From a virus: a stretch of DNA of 52,167 nt. Of this stretch, positions 6,833 to 14,342 are shown piece after piece (the first letter of the stretch is position 1; every line of letters begins with the position of its first letter). The position numbers were made by a program, and so were the translations under genes. Where the stretch lies: the IMG/VR virus record IMGVR_UViG_3300015245_000043, positions 1 through 52,167 of that record; one strand, written 5' to 3'. The notes beneath the pieces were generated by a model that worked only from the letters and a program-made list of their open reading frames with translations, was not told the origin of the DNA and did no database searches.

Positions 6833-7029
6833 GTCAGTGTGACGGGCGCCTGGAACACGCCTAGCGCGTGCAGGATGCAGAGGATCACCAGGATTGCGAA
6901 CACCGCCCGCACGATCAGCCATATTTGCGGGAACGGCGGCGTAATGTACTTCAAGACAACCTCGACGACGATCCACAGGATCAGCAGGATCAGCAGGCAG
7001 ACGATGAAAGGCAGGACCGCGAACGACAT
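6829..7029 (-). CDS. Small membrane protein
   Basis: The 66-residue product has two hydrophobic segments (about residues 5-27 and 38-58, rich in Leu, Ile and Val), separated by KYITPPFPQIW. The start at 7029 is supported by AGGAGGG with good spacing. A longer frame upstream overlaps the zinc-ribbon gene and lacks a ribosome binding site. It lies inside the replication operon, which is unusual for a holin, so a membrane anchor or host-takeover role is as likely. Function is unknown. Confidence 0.65.
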   Translation of the reverse strand: MSFAVLPFIVCLLILLILWIVVEVVLKYITPPFPQIWLIVRAVFAILVILCILHALGVFQAPVTLT

Positions 7030-7043
7030 AGGACTTCCCTCCT

Positions 7044-7256
7044 CTAACTGCGCTTCTCCTCGTCGCGCGCCCGAACGGCGTCGACGATCTCTTTGCCGAA
7101 TTCGTTGTTGGCGCAGACCGGGCAGAAGATCATGTCGACGTTCTCGTAGTGCGCCATGCGATGATCGCAGATCATGCAAGCCTCGCCGCTCAGATCGACG
7201 ATCATCTTTAGAGCGGGGTACTTGCTCAGATCAGGTCGTGCTTCCTCAGCAGCCAT
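7044..7256 (-). CDS. Small zinc-ribbon protein
   Basis: This 70-residue protein contains CMICDHRMAHYENVDMIFC followed by PVC, a CxxC...CxxC arrangement expected to bind one zinc ion. The C-terminal part is a charged helix (EIVDAVRARDEEKRS). The start at 7256 is preceded by GGAGGG at 8 bases. It overlaps the upstream gene by 31 bases. Zinc ribbons of this kind often bind nucleic acid or a protein partner, but no specific function can be assigned. Confidence 0.65.
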   Translation of the reverse strand: MAAEEARPDLSKYPALKMIVDLSGEACMICDHRMAHYENVDMIFCPVCANNEFGKEIVDAVRARDEEKRS

Positions 7257-7420
7257 ACTGGAACCCTCCATAGACGATCGCTCTCGCGCTCGCATTGCGA
7301 CTTCGGAAGCCAGATGTCGATCGGCTCCTGCTTCCCCATCGGTACCGCGCGCACGCACCAGGCCAGGCCGGTCTCGGTGACGAAGTCGGCGACGAAATCT
7401 TCGAGGTCATCCGTCGGCAT
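7226..7420 (-). CDS. Hypothetical protein
   Basis: This 64-residue protein begins MPTDDLEDFVADFV and ends RVPVWLLRKHDLI, alternating likely strands and acidic or basic patches. The start has GGAGCG about 6 bases upstream and overlaps the preceding gene by 14 bases. No family is recognised. Membership of the early replication operon is the only functional clue. Confidence 0.55.
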   Translation of the reverse strand: MPTDDLEDFVADFVTETGLAWCVRAVPMGKQEPIDIWLPKSQCERESDRLWRVPVWLLRKHDLI

Positions 7421-7646
7421 CGACGCGCTCCAGCCGGCGCAGCGCCTTCGCCAGGTCGAGGATCGCGGGACTGGCGAAGTATCGCCACGCCTCGCCGATG
7501 CCGCCGTGCTTCTCGACGGCGCGCTGGCGCACGTGCTTCTCGGCCAGCAGCAGCGACGCCTGGCAGGACTTCACGTGATCCTGCACAACCTCGACGCCCG
7601 CCATGACGACGCGCGCCATGTCCTTCGCGAGCGACGGCGCCGGCAT
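7407..7646 (-). CDS. Hypothetical helical protein
   Basis: The 79-residue product begins MPAPSLAKDMARVV and is predominantly helical (VEVVQDHVKSCQASLLLAEK, then HGGIGEAWRYF). The start at 7646 follows the upstream stop by two bases, so translation is probably coupled; an in-frame upstream ATG lies within the previous gene. No known domain is seen. Confidence 0.58.
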   Translation of the reverse strand: MPAPSLAKDMARVVMAGVEVVQDHVKSCQASLLLAEKHVRQRAVEKHGGIGEAWRYFASPAILDLAKALRRLERVDADG

Positions 7647-7648
7647 GC

Positions 7649-8323
7649 TCACAGCATCATTTCCTGGTTGGCCTTGGCGACGACTTCGGCCCAACGCTCC
7701 TTTGGCAACGAGGAGAATTGCGTCGTGCCGTAGCCTTTCAGCAATTCGGTGAGCCGGTTCGGACCATCGGCGCCGTACTTGTTCATGTAGGCGCGCAGCA
7801 CCGCCTTGACCTGGTCCTCGGTGTACATGCTGGTCACCGCTGCCGCCGGCTGCTCCGGCGGGACCGGCGACGCCGTCGCTGCCGGGACCGGCGACACGCC
7901 CGCCGCTGGCTTGGCGCGATTGAGGAAGTCGGGCATGCCCGGCTCCGGCGCAACGGTCGCGGGCTTGGGCGGCGCCGCCGCTGGTGCAGAGGCAGGCGGC
8001 TCCTGCACCGTCGACGGCGCCCCCAACGGATCAGGCGTCTGCACCTGTCCGTTCCCTGCCGCCGCCGCCGGCTTGCGCCCGCGCGGCTTCGGCGGTGTCT
8101 CGGTCAATTGCTCCTGCGCCTGTCCCGCCATCGCCTTCTCGATCAGCCCGGTGACGCGATCGATCGACACCGAGAAGCGGTCGAGCGCGGCGATGATCAG
8201 CGGCTCCGTCGCGTGCTGCGGCTGCTCCTGCTCGCCGTGAAAGACGACGCGCTGTTGCTGGCCTAGCATCAGACCTTGAAGGTGCTGCACGATGGACGTG
8301 AATTCAGTGAGTGTCAGCGGCAT
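7649..8323 (-). CDS. Phage protein with Ala/Pro linker and C-terminal helical domain
   Basis: The 224-residue protein has three parts: an N-terminal helical region to about residue 75 (LTEFTSIVQHLQGLMLGQ), a long alanine- and proline-rich linker (about 75-165), and a small C-terminal domain with the pattern DQVKAVLRAYMNKYGADG, LLKGYGTTQFSSLP and WAEVVAKANQE. Similar C-terminal domains recur in phage proteins encoded near recombination genes. It overlaps the helicase end by 20 bases and has a strong GGAG 8 bases before its start. A linker joining an oligomerisation region to a protein- or DNA-contacting domain is the most reasonable reading. Confidence 0.6.
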   Translation of the reverse strand: MPLTLTEFTSIVQHLQGLMLGQQQRVVFHGEQEQPQHATEPLIIAALDRFSVSIDRVTGLIEKAMAGQAQEQLTETPPKPRGRKPAAAAGNGQVQTPDPLGAPSTVQEPPASAPAAAPPKPATVAPEPGMPDFLNRAKPAAGVSPVPAATASPVPPEQPAAAVTSMYTEDQVKAVLRAYMNKYGADGPNRLTELLKGYGTTQFSSLPKERWAEVVAKANQEMML

Positions 8324-9698
8324 CGGTCGTCTCCTCGAAATCAGGGAATAGCTGAGCCAGGATGGCAGTCTTGCGCGCGACGACGCGCATGATGATCTCG
8401 TCGAGCGAGCCGGCGAGCGTCATGAACCGCGCCAGCACGGCGCGGGTCTGACCGAGACGCGCGCAGCGGCGTGCCGCCTGCACGTTGACGGTCGGTGTCC
8501 AAGAGGCTTCCGCGAACACGACATGCGCGGCGGCGGTGAGGGTGATGGCGCGATGTCCGATGTCGAGTTGAATGAGCAGCACGCGACAAGCGACGGCGCG
8601 CTGAAAGTTATCGATCGCCGCCTGGCGCAGCGTCGGCGGGATGTCGCCGTGTATCAGCGCACAGCCGAAGCCTTGCAGCATCGAGTGCAGCACGGTCGCG
8701 ACCTGGCGGTGATGGAAAAACACGACGACCTTGTCGAGACCGCCGAAGGCAAGCTCCTCCGTCAGCCATTCCGCGACCAGCCCGGCCTTGGCTTCGCCGT
8801 AGAGCCGGCGGATCGTCGCCAGCGGTAGCTCGCTGTCCTCATTCAAGAGGATGTTGGCGAGAACGCCGTTGCGATCGTCCTCGCTCTCCTTGATCTCCAT
8901 CGCCGCGACCAGCAGCTTGCGAACGATCTCGATCTCAGGATGGTCGGCTTCGATCCGCGCCAGCACGTCGCCGGGATCGAGGGTGACGGTCGAGAAGCGC
9001 AGCGGCGGAAGCTCCGGCAAGACTTCGGCCAAGGTCCGGCGCAGCGCGAACGGTCGTAGCTGTTCGCGCAAGCTGTTCATGTTGCGGGCGCCGATGATCT
9101 TCGGCGGCAGCGGTGCCGGCCGGTCCTCGACGACGCAGTAGCGATTGATGAAAGAGATGTACGACATGATGGCGCCGTCGGCGAGCCGCAGCGGATCGGG
9201 GAACATCGCGACCAGGAGCGCGTAGAGTTCGCCGGGATGGTTCGGGCAAGGCGTGCCGCTGAGCGCCCATACCCGCTGCGCCTGGCGCGCCATGCCCCTC
9301 GACGACAAGATGTTCTGCGTCCGCTTGGCGCCGTGATTTTTGATCGCCTGTACCTCGTCGAGGATCATCAGGTCGAAGCGCGCGTCGCGCATCTGGTAGA
9401 TGAACCGGCCCGGCACCGAGAACAGGTCGTAGTTCACGACCATGAACCTGGCCGGCGAGATGGCGTCGTTGCGGAGGATCGATGCCGTCGAGCCGGGCGA
9501 CCATTCGGCGATCTCGCGCGTCCAATTGATCAGCGCGATGTTCGGCGCCACGACCAGGACCGACGCCGCCTTGATCAAGTCGGCGGCCAGGATCGCCTCG
9601 CACGACTTGCCGACGCCCATCTCGTCGAATAGCGCGCCGTAGCGCCGCTCAGCGAGGAAGCGGGCGCCGACGTGTTGGTAGGGGAACGGTAGTCCCAT
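8304..9698 (-). CDS. SNF2-type DEAD/DEAH superfamily 2 helicase
   Basis: This 464-residue protein is counted from the ATG at 9698, which starts MGLPFPYQHVGARFLAE. Motif I is DEMGVGKS (25-32), motif II is DEVQ near residue 120, motif III is SGTP near 155, and motif VI is QAARRCARLGQ near 420. This is the order and spacing of compact phage SNF2-like ATPases, which remodel protein-DNA complexes or anneal forked DNA rather than simply unwind it. A longer frame extends upstream but would overlap the RuvC-like gene. The 26-base leader holds a GTGTCGGG site instead of a clear ribosome binding site. It neighbours the DUF2800 and DUF2815 genes, a frequent phage replication/recombination set. Confidence 0.88.
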   Translation of the reverse strand: MGLPFPYQHVGARFLAERRYGALFDEMGVGKSCEAILAADLIKAASVLVVAPNIALINWTREIAEWSPGSTASILRNDAISPARFMVVNYDLFSVPGRFIYQMRDARFDLMILDEVQAIKNHGAKRTQNILSSRGMARQAQRVWALSGTPCPNHPGELYALLVAMFPDPLRLADGAIMSYISFINRYCVVEDRPAPLPPKIIGARNMNSLREQLRPFALRRTLAEVLPELPPLRFSTVTLDPGDVLARIEADHPEIEIVRKLLVAAMEIKESEDDRNGVLANILLNEDSELPLATIRRLYGEAKAGLVAEWLTEELAFGGLDKVVVFFHHRQVATVLHSMLQGFGCALIHGDIPPTLRQAAIDNFQRAVACRVLLIQLDIGHRAITLTAAAHVVFAEASWTPTVNVQAARRCARLGQTRAVLARFMTLAGSLDEIIMRVVARKTAILAQLFPDFEETTDAADTH

Positions 9699-9702
9699 AG
9701 TC

Positions 9703-9730
9703 CGACAGTACCCCGACACTCCGGTCAAAA
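9703..9730 (-). promoter_or_regulatory. GTGTCGGG-type intergenic site
   Basis: On the minus strand the gap between the RuvC-like stop and the helicase start reads CCGGAGTGTCGGGGTACTGT. It aligns over about 25 bases with the site at 4956-4981 and includes the preceding TTTTGA stop context. The core CCCGACAC is at 9712-9719. Possible roles are an operator, a stoperator-like repressor site or a leader element. Confidence 0.45.
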
Positions 9731-10231
9731 TAAAGGATGCTTCGGCGCCAGCGTCAGCAGCGCCCATCGGGCGAGCAGGAACGCGGCGGCCTTGTTGTGG
9801 CTGTTCTTGTGCGCCAGCGCCTTCGCCAGCATCGGATTGATTTCAAGAGCGCGCTGGCGCGCCCCTTCGGGACCGCCGCGCACTTTCATCTCGCGCGTCC
9901 AGGCCGACGGCGCGACCAGTTCGCAGGGCAGGCCGATGCCGGCGCAGCAGCCCTCGGCGATGCCGCGTGCGTGCATCAAAAGCCCGCCGGTCATCGGACT
10001 GCGTTGCTTCCCCTCCGGCCGCCCGACCGGCTGCACCGCCTCGATCACGACGATGTCGGGCGCCCATCGACGCAGGATGTTGGCGATGAGAGCCGGCTGC
10101 GGCACGGTGCGCTTCCCCTTCCCTCGCTTGACGACGACGGCGGTCTGCTCGTCGAAGTCGACTGCGCCGTCGGCGCCGATCCGGCAGAGCGTCGGCCGGA
10201 CGCCGGGATCGATGCCGACGACGATCAGCAT
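9725..10231 (-). CDS. RuvC-like resolvase fold protein with altered active site
   Basis: This 168-residue protein starts MLIVVGIDPGVRPTL, with the first catalytic Asp of the RuvC fold, and has VVIEAVQPVG carrying the expected Glu near residue 60. The PSAWTREMK segment matches the phage RuvC-like pattern. At the C terminus, where homologues have an acidic pair (D-H-G-R-A-E-A), it reads SHNKAAAFLLARWA, so both acids appear to be replaced. The gene may encode an inactive or structure-binding variant. The stop of the preceding gene overlaps its ATG by one base (TAATG). It would act on branched DNA from replication or recombination. Confidence 0.68.
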   Translation of the reverse strand: MLIVVGIDPGVRPTLCRIGADGAVDFDEQTAVVVKRGKGKRTVPQPALIANILRRWAPDIVVIEAVQPVGRPEGKQRSPMTGGLLMHARGIAEGCCAGIGLPCELVAPSAWTREMKVRGGPEGARQRALEINPMLAKALAHKNSHNKAAAFLLARWALLTLAPKHPLF

Positions 10232-10467
10232 TATCCGTCGGCCGCCTTCTTGGCCCGCTGCACCTTCTTGACCAGGCGCCCGATGATCTGCTCCAAGAGA
10301 GCGCCCGGCTGCGGCGGCAGCGAGAAGTGTCCCGACATGCCGCTCGCCAGGATGGCGAAGTGCAGCCGCCGAACCTGCTTCCTGCTCTTGCCGCCGACCG
10401 GCTTCCGCAGCAGGTCGGTGACCATGATCGAGGTCCGGTCGTCGATCTTGTAGGTGTGCTGTGTCAC
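10231..10467 (-). CDS. Hypothetical basic protein
   Basis: This 78-residue protein starts at GTG (10467), overlapping the upstream stop by 4 bases. It is strongly basic (LLRKPVGGKSRKQVRRLHF, IIGRLVKKVQRAKK), which suggests nucleic-acid binding. No family is recognised. It is immediately followed by the RuvC-like gene. Confidence 0.55.
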   Translation of the reverse strand: MTQHTYKIDDRTSIMVTDLLRKPVGGKSRKQVRRLHFAILASGMSGHFSLPPQPGALLEQIIGRLVKKVQRAKKAADG

Positions 10468-10634
10468 GCTCTCGTCGCCTCGCAGTAGCAGCCGTAGATT
10501 TCAAACCAGACTATCCAGGCATCGCGGTCTCCGGCGCGCACCCGTCCTAGCAGGCGTGCGTCATCGGCGCGTTGTGCCATCACCGTCGCCGGGTCGAGCA
10601 GCCGACGGCGCAGGCAGGTCAATTCGCGGTCCAT
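10464..10634 (-). CDS. Small hypothetical protein
   Basis: A 56-residue frame from the ATG at 10634 begins MDRELTCLRRRLLDPATVMA and contains WIVWFEIYGCYCEA. An AAGGTG lies about 6 bases upstream. A start at 10664 is possible but has no better ribosome binding site. The stop overlaps the next gene start by 4 bases. Function is unknown. Confidence 0.5.
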   Translation of the reverse strand: MDRELTCLRRRLLDPATVMAQRADDARLLGRVRAGDRDAWIVWFEIYGCYCEATRA

Positions 10635-10791
10635 GCCCCTCACCTTCAAATGCGAGACAGCCAATCGGGACGTTGTACAACACCCGCCCCGTCCTCAACC
10701 GTAGGTCGCACGTCTCCGAAACGAAGGCGTGCGCCACGACAATACCAGCCGGCGCCCCGTCCGGTGTATTGGCCCAAAGTCCATCTATCAC
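10561..10791 (-). CDS. Possible small gene between HTH regulator and early genes
   Basis: A 76-residue frame from a GTG at 10791 reads MIDGLWANTPDGAPAGIVVA, then VSETCDLRLRTGRVLYNVPIG. It is the only plausible coding sense in 10665-10823 and has a strand-rich, protein-like composition. Its end overlaps the next gene by more than 70 bases in another frame and the start codon is uncertain, so it may be an accidental frame. Confidence 0.35.
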   Translation of the reverse strand: MIDGLWANTPDGAPAGIVVAHAFVSETCDLRLRTGRVLYNVPIGCLAFEGEGHGPRIDLPAPSAARPGDGDGTTRR

Positions 10792-10823
10792 GACCGCCGT
10801 TTTTCCGAGATAATGCCGGCGGG

Positions 10824-11075
10824 TCAGCGATCCTGCATGATGTAGTCCCATACGTTCATCCCCGGTGCGCGATGGTGCAGGGTGATCAGGACTTCGGCCA
10901 ATCGTTCGGCCGGCAGCGTTCGGCGACGCTTCCATTGCCCGATCTGAGAGTAAGTCAGCGGGTAGAAGCCCAAGTCGCGGTGTGCCACGATCAACGGCTG
11001 GTCGCCGCCGGCCGCCGAGATCAGCCGGTGAACGTCCCACCTGGCCTTGGGCTTTACTGGCCCTGGCTTTCGCAT
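10824..11075 (-). CDS. Cro-like HTH regulator at the head of the early operon
   Basis: This 83-residue basic protein is counted from the ATG at 11075, which has GGAGGG 4 bases upstream. The N terminus is MRKPGPVKPKARWDVHRLIS. A helix-turn-helix is seen as LTYSQIGQWKRRRTLPAERL, where the turn and the basic recognition helix are clear. It is the first gene transcribed leftward from the divergent promoter region facing the XRE repressor, the classic position of Cro. It probably binds the CCCTACGG operators in the 250-base gap. Assignment as Cro is from context. Confidence 0.7.
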   Translation of the reverse strand: MRKPGPVKPKARWDVHRLISAAGGDQPLIVAHRDLGFYPLTYSQIGQWKRRRTLPAERLAEVLITLHHRAPGMNVWDYIMQDR

Positions 11076-11113
11076 CGGTCCCTCCCAAAGCGAGACCATT
11101 GTCGGTCTGTTAA

Positions 11114-11130
11114 CCCTACGGTAAGCCGAC
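11114..11130. promoter_or_regulatory. Putative operator O1 (CCCTACGGTAAGCCGAC)
   Basis: This 17-base sequence recurs exactly at 11206-11222 and is framed by GTCGG (11101-11105) and CCGAC (11126-11130), giving a dyad. It covers the predicted -10 of the leftward promoter. It is a natural site for repressor or Cro binding (inference). Confidence 0.6.
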
Positions 11131-11147
11131 CGTGATCAATATGTCAA
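11119..11147 (-). promoter_or_regulatory. Predicted leftward early promoter
   Basis: On the minus strand a perfect -35 TTGACA lies at 11147-11142, followed after 17-18 bases by a weak -10 (TTACCG or TACCGT) that sits inside operator O1. It would drive the early operon starting at the Cro-like gene. The overlap with the operator suggests repression in the lysogen. Confidence 0.5.
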
Positions 11148-11196
11148 TAGGGTGAACAAGCCGTTTTCGGAGGTCGCCAGGCGGCCGATCGGCGTC

Positions 11197-11227
11197 GTTT
11201 TGTCGCCCTACGGTAAGCCGACAAAAC
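11197..11227. promoter_or_regulatory. Putative operator O2 with 9-bp inverted arms
   Basis: GTTTTGTCG (11197-11205) and CGACAAAAC (11219-11227) form perfect inverted arms around a second copy of CCCTACGGTAAGCCGAC (11206-11222). It lies 92 bases from O1 and upstream of the rightward lysogeny operon, so it may control the repressor promoter. No convincing -35/-10 pair was seen for the rightward direction. Confidence 0.6.
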
Positions 11228-11325
11228 CCCTTCCCCTAATTAGGAGGAAGGTCTATCCTGTAACAGGTTGTCACTCATCATGACAGCCCACGTTAGGCAA
11301 TTAAATCACGGAAGGAATGCTCACG

Positions 11326-11853
11326 ATGTCCAAGAAGAAATCTTCTCAGGAGCGCTCTGTGCGCTCCTCGGAAGAAGGCACGAAAGAGAGTAAGGCTTTT
11401 TTGCCGCCTATCCCTTTCATGCACACAACACCCGCCATCTTCTCGAAGCGTCTGACCGCTCTCCTCAATCGGAAGGGTTGGTCGCAGAGCGATTTGGCGG
11501 CAGCGATTTGGGGAAGAAAAGAGGACAGTCGAGGGTTCAAGGTTGCAAAGAAGCGCGACCTGATCTCTAGCTACTGCAAGGGCGAGATGCTTCCTAGCCG
11601 TCTCAATCTCGAAAAGATTGTCGACGCCTTGGGATGCACGATCGCCGATCTCCTTCCGCCGATCACTCAGCAAGAGCCGATGGTCGACGAAGGCGTCATC
11701 TCGCGGCAGACCAAGAAGGATGATCCTCGTAGCATCATCTGGAATGCGCGCCTCGTGCTGACCAAGGATGTCGCCGATTTCTTCGAGGAGCTTTACGTGC
11801 GCTTTGATGAGGCGCGTCAGAAAGGCGAAACCTTCAAACTTCCACGATGGTGA
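11326..11853 (+). CDS. XRE-family repressor (CI-like)
   Basis: This 175-residue protein is counted from the second ATG (11326), which places GGAAGGA 9 bases upstream; the first ATG (11317) abuts that site. After a polar N-terminal tail, an XRE helix-turn-helix occupies about residues 40-100: FSKRLTALLNRKGWSQSDLA, then ISSYCKGEMLPSRLNLEKIV and DALGCTIADLLPP. There is no peptidase motif of the LexA type, so cleavage-based induction is not obvious. It is divergent from the Cro-like gene and leads the operon that ends in the integrase, which fits a lysogeny repressor. The end overlaps the next gene. Confidence 0.78.
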   Translation: MSKKKSSQERSVRSSEEGTKESKAFLPPIPFMHTTPAIFSKRLTALLNRKGWSQSDLAAAIWGRKEDSRGFKVAKKRDLISSYCKGEMLPSRLNLEKIVDALGCTIADLLPPITQQEPMVDEGVISRQTKKDDPRSIIWNARLVLTKDVADFFEELYVRFDEARQKGETFKLPRW

Positions 11854-12278
11854 AAAACATGACGACGCTCGCACATCGCTTTCATAACTACCCTGACGAT
11901 CATCTGTTCACCCGCGCCGAAGCCGCTCGCATCTGCGGCGTCTCGACCGGGGTTCTCTGCAATCACTCCTATGCCGGTCTCCTGCCGTTCATCCCAGGAC
12001 GGCCGATCCACGTCCGCAAACGAGACCTAGAAGTTTACATGAGCATGCTCGCCAACGGTCACTCTAGAAGTCTGCACCGCAGCTTGCGGATCGAGCATGC
12101 CGATCGTCAGGCGTACTCACCTTTGCATGGCGTCGTCGACTTTCAGACGCGAGAGCCTAAGCAGGTCATCGCGACCGTGATCAAGGAGACCGGCTACCTC
12201 TGGAAAAAATACAAGGAGCAGCGGAAGGAGAAGGCCAAGAAGGGCAAGCGACCAGCCTCAGCAGGAGCAGTTAAATGA
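11847..12278 (+). CDS. HTH protein, possible excisionase or regulator
   Basis: This 143-residue protein overlaps the repressor stop. An alternative start is the ATG at 11859. The N-terminal part reads FTRAEAARICGVSTGVLCNH followed by a glycine-rich turn and IHVRKRDLEVYM, the layout of MerR/HTH_17-type winged helices used by excisionases. The C-terminal 50 residues are highly basic (WKKYKEQRKEKAKKGKR). Its position between repressor and integrase supports a recombination-directionality or regulatory role, but an anti-repressor or second repressor is possible. Confidence 0.62.
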   Translation: MVKNMTTLAHRFHNYPDDHLFTRAEAARICGVSTGVLCNHSYAGLLPFIPGRPIHVRKRDLEVYMSMLANGHSRSLHRSLRIEHADRQAYSPLHGVVDFQTREPKQVIATVIKETGYLWKKYKEQRKEKAKKGKRPASAGAVK

Positions 12279-12775
12279 CACAGGCAGACACCCCGAAGCC
12301 GCAAGGCATCGATCTCTACGCCCACCCCAACGGGCAGATCATCATCCGCGTTCCCAAGGGCGACGGCACGCAATGGAGTGTTCACGACCTTGGCACGACC
12401 AACCTGGAGACGGCGCGCAAGGGACTTCGCCGCTACCTCTCCAAGAACAAGATCACTGGTATCGACGCCGAGAAGGCGCTGGTGAACAGCCGCTACGGCC
12501 AGCTAGAGGACAACGGCGTCCCGGTCGCGCGGCAGATCAGGGAGAAGCGCATCGCCAGCGGCGAGTACAAGGCTCACAAGGGCAACGGCCGGGCGCTGGT
12601 GCCATACATCGAGGAGAACGCCGCCAAGGCCCGCGCGGCGCTCGCCCGGCAGCGCGAGCGGTCGAAGCGCATGGAGAGAGCCGGCCCGATGATCGCCGCC
12701 CTGGCGGCCTCTATGGAAGCCGCCGCGATCAACCTGCGCGAGCTACAGTCGATCATCACAGGAGACGACGAATGA
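12275..12775 (+). CDS. Hypothetical protein upstream of integrase
   Basis: This 166-residue protein starts at an ATG overlapping the previous stop by 4 bases and ends overlapping the integrase start by 4 bases. The N-terminal half looks strand-rich (GIDLYAHPNGQIIIRVPKGD). The C-terminal half is helical and basic (KARAALARQRERSKRMERAG). No family is recognised. The strict coupling to integrase suggests a role in integration or lysogeny. Confidence 0.6.
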   Translation: MTQADTPKPQGIDLYAHPNGQIIIRVPKGDGTQWSVHDLGTTNLETARKGLRRYLSKNKITGIDAEKALVNSRYGQLEDNGVPVARQIREKRIASGEYKAHKGNGRALVPYIEENAAKARAALARQRERSKRMERAGPMIAALAASMEAAAINLRELQSIITGDDE

Positions 12776-14061
12776 AACACCAGCGGGCAGGCCGCCCCTC
12801 AACCGGCCCGATCCTGCACAAGCGCGGCGAAGGAAACTACGTGCTGCGCGGGACCAAGAACGGTCAGGACTACCAGGTCAGCACTGGCACCAAGGTGCTG
12901 GCCGAAGCCCAAGCCTTCGAGGACCGTTTCAAAGCGGAGAAGCGTCACCTGGCGGCGCGCGGCGACAAGCTGACGCACGCCGCCGGCTACCTGCAATGGC
13001 GCGAGGAGATCGGCGTGAAGAAAGCCGACGCCCTCGCCAAGATCGACGGCGCCATGTGGCGTCTCGGCATCTACCAGCCGCCCGACGAGCCGGCGGCGCT
13101 GTTGCCGAAGGCCAGTCTAGGCCCGCGCCTGATCGCCGAGATGGCGCACGACGAGGAAGCGATGGACACCTACTGGAATAATCTCCAGGCCGAACCGTTC
13201 ACTTATATGCGCTTCCGCAAGCCGCGCAAGGCGGCGGCGGTGCAGTCGGACGCTAACATCCTGTACCTACAAAGCCTGGTGCTGACGTACTTGAACTTCC
13301 TCATCCGGCGCAAACGCATCGCCTCCGACCTGGTCCCGGTGATCAATTGCCGGAAGGCGTCGGAGCCGCGCGAGGAGGTCTATACCCATGACGAGATCGA
13401 CGCCATCGTCAGCGCGGCGGCGGCGATGTCGCCGCGACCGGACCTTGGTCCGCCCTGCCGGGAGCATCTGTTTGTCGTCATCGCCTACAAGACGATGGCG
13501 CGCAGCGACCGCATCCTCAATGCCCGATGGGACTTGGTCGATTGGGACAATATGAGCTTCGACTTCACCCGCGTCTACTCGCCGATGGGGCGCGAGCGCA
13601 AGCAGCCCGATCGCCGGCATCTGCGCGGGATCAAGCCGGCGCCGTTCGCCGAACTTGACGAGGAGCTATACGACCTGCTTCGATGGGCTTGGAAGTGGAA
13701 GGGCAGCGACACCGACTACGTCCTCGGCTCGAAGGCCAGCCTGTACAAGAAGCTCCAGGCTGTATTACGCGCCGCTGGTCTGGTCGACGAGGAGGGTGAG
13801 GTCAGAGGTTCCGGCCACACCTTCAAGCACACAGGTTTGACCCATCTGCTCGCCGGCAATCGGCGTCTCGGCATTCCGGCAGTCGATCCCCAAAAAGCAT
13901 CCGACATCTCGAATACCTCGGTCCCGACTATTCAGCGCGTCTACTACAAAGTCATCGGCGGTGATCATGCTGAGATCACCCGCAAGAGCCTATCAATCGG
14001 CCGCCAGCGGCAACCCGATAATGTTGCGTCACTGGCGGCCAAGAGGTCGCGTCGATCGTAG
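12772..14061 (+). CDS. int: Tyrosine recombinase (phage integrase)
   Basis: This 429-residue integrase is counted from the ATG at 12772; a longer open frame upstream is the shadow of the previous gene. The N-terminal 60 residues (GNYVLRGTKNGQDYQVSTGT) suit an arm-binding domain, followed by a helical core-binding domain. In the catalytic domain the first Arg lies in KTMARSDRILNARW (about residue 245), box II is GHTFKHTGLTHLL with Lys in place of the usual Arg, as in some alphaproteobacterial integrases, and the nucleophile is in SVPTIQRVYYKV near residue 400. It integrates phage DNA into the host chromosome. Two hairpins follow immediately. Confidence 0.88.
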   Translation: MKHQRAGRPSTGPILHKRGEGNYVLRGTKNGQDYQVSTGTKVLAEAQAFEDRFKAEKRHLAARGDKLTHAAGYLQWREEIGVKKADALAKIDGAMWRLGIYQPPDEPAALLPKASLGPRLIAEMAHDEEAMDTYWNNLQAEPFTYMRFRKPRKAAAVQSDANILYLQSLVLTYLNFLIRRKRIASDLVPVINCRKASEPREEVYTHDEIDAIVSAAAAMSPRPDLGPPCREHLFVVIAYKTMARSDRILNARWDLVDWDNMSFDFTRVYSPMGRERKQPDRRHLRGIKPAPFAELDEELYDLLRWAWKWKGSDTDYVLGSKASLYKKLQAVLRAAGLVDEEGEVRGSGHTFKHTGLTHLLAGNRRLGIPAVDPQKASDISNTSVPTIQRVYYKVIGGDHAEITRKSLSIGRQRQPDNVASLAAKRSRRS

Positions 14062-14067
14062 CTACCT

Positions 14068-14088
14068 CCCCTGAGTGATGCTCAGGGG
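14068..14088 (+). terminator. Hairpin after integrase
   Basis: CCCCTGAG (14068-14075) and CTCAGGGG (14081-14088) form a perfect 8-bp stem with a 5-base loop, 6 bases after the integrase stop. No T-run follows, so it may act together with the next hairpin. Confidence 0.5.
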
Positions 14089-14110
14089 ATCATGTGATCG
14101 GCACGACGGG

Positions 14111-14150
14111 CGGGCGGTCGTTCTTTCGTGAGACGACCGCCCGTTCGCTT
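14111..14150 (+). terminator. Rho-independent-like terminator of the lysogeny operon
   Basis: CGGGCGGTCGT (14111-14121) and ACGACCGCCCG (14133-14143) form a perfect 11-bp stem with an 11-base loop, followed by TTCGCTTTTG. This is a convincing terminator for the rightward operon. Confidence 0.75.
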
Positions 14151-14327
14151 TTGTAGCAAGTCGTCGGCGCCCTGGCATTGATATACGTCAGGCTGACTTT
14201 TGCAATCATTCCAAACAACCTGTCCGGCGACGACCTGTCGTTGCCGTTGACAGGCTGTTGTCGGGTCAGTGTAGGTGTACGAAAACTGTCCGAAACCCCC
14301 CGGACAAAGGCGGAACATCGGGGTGAC

Positions 14328-14342
14328 TGCACGGTAATTGTC
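14328..14342 (+). repeat. 15-bp direct repeat TGCACGGTAATTGTC, copy 1
   Basis: It is identical to 14510-14524, 182 bases away. Both copies adjoin a GTGTCGG-type site. Confidence 0.8.
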
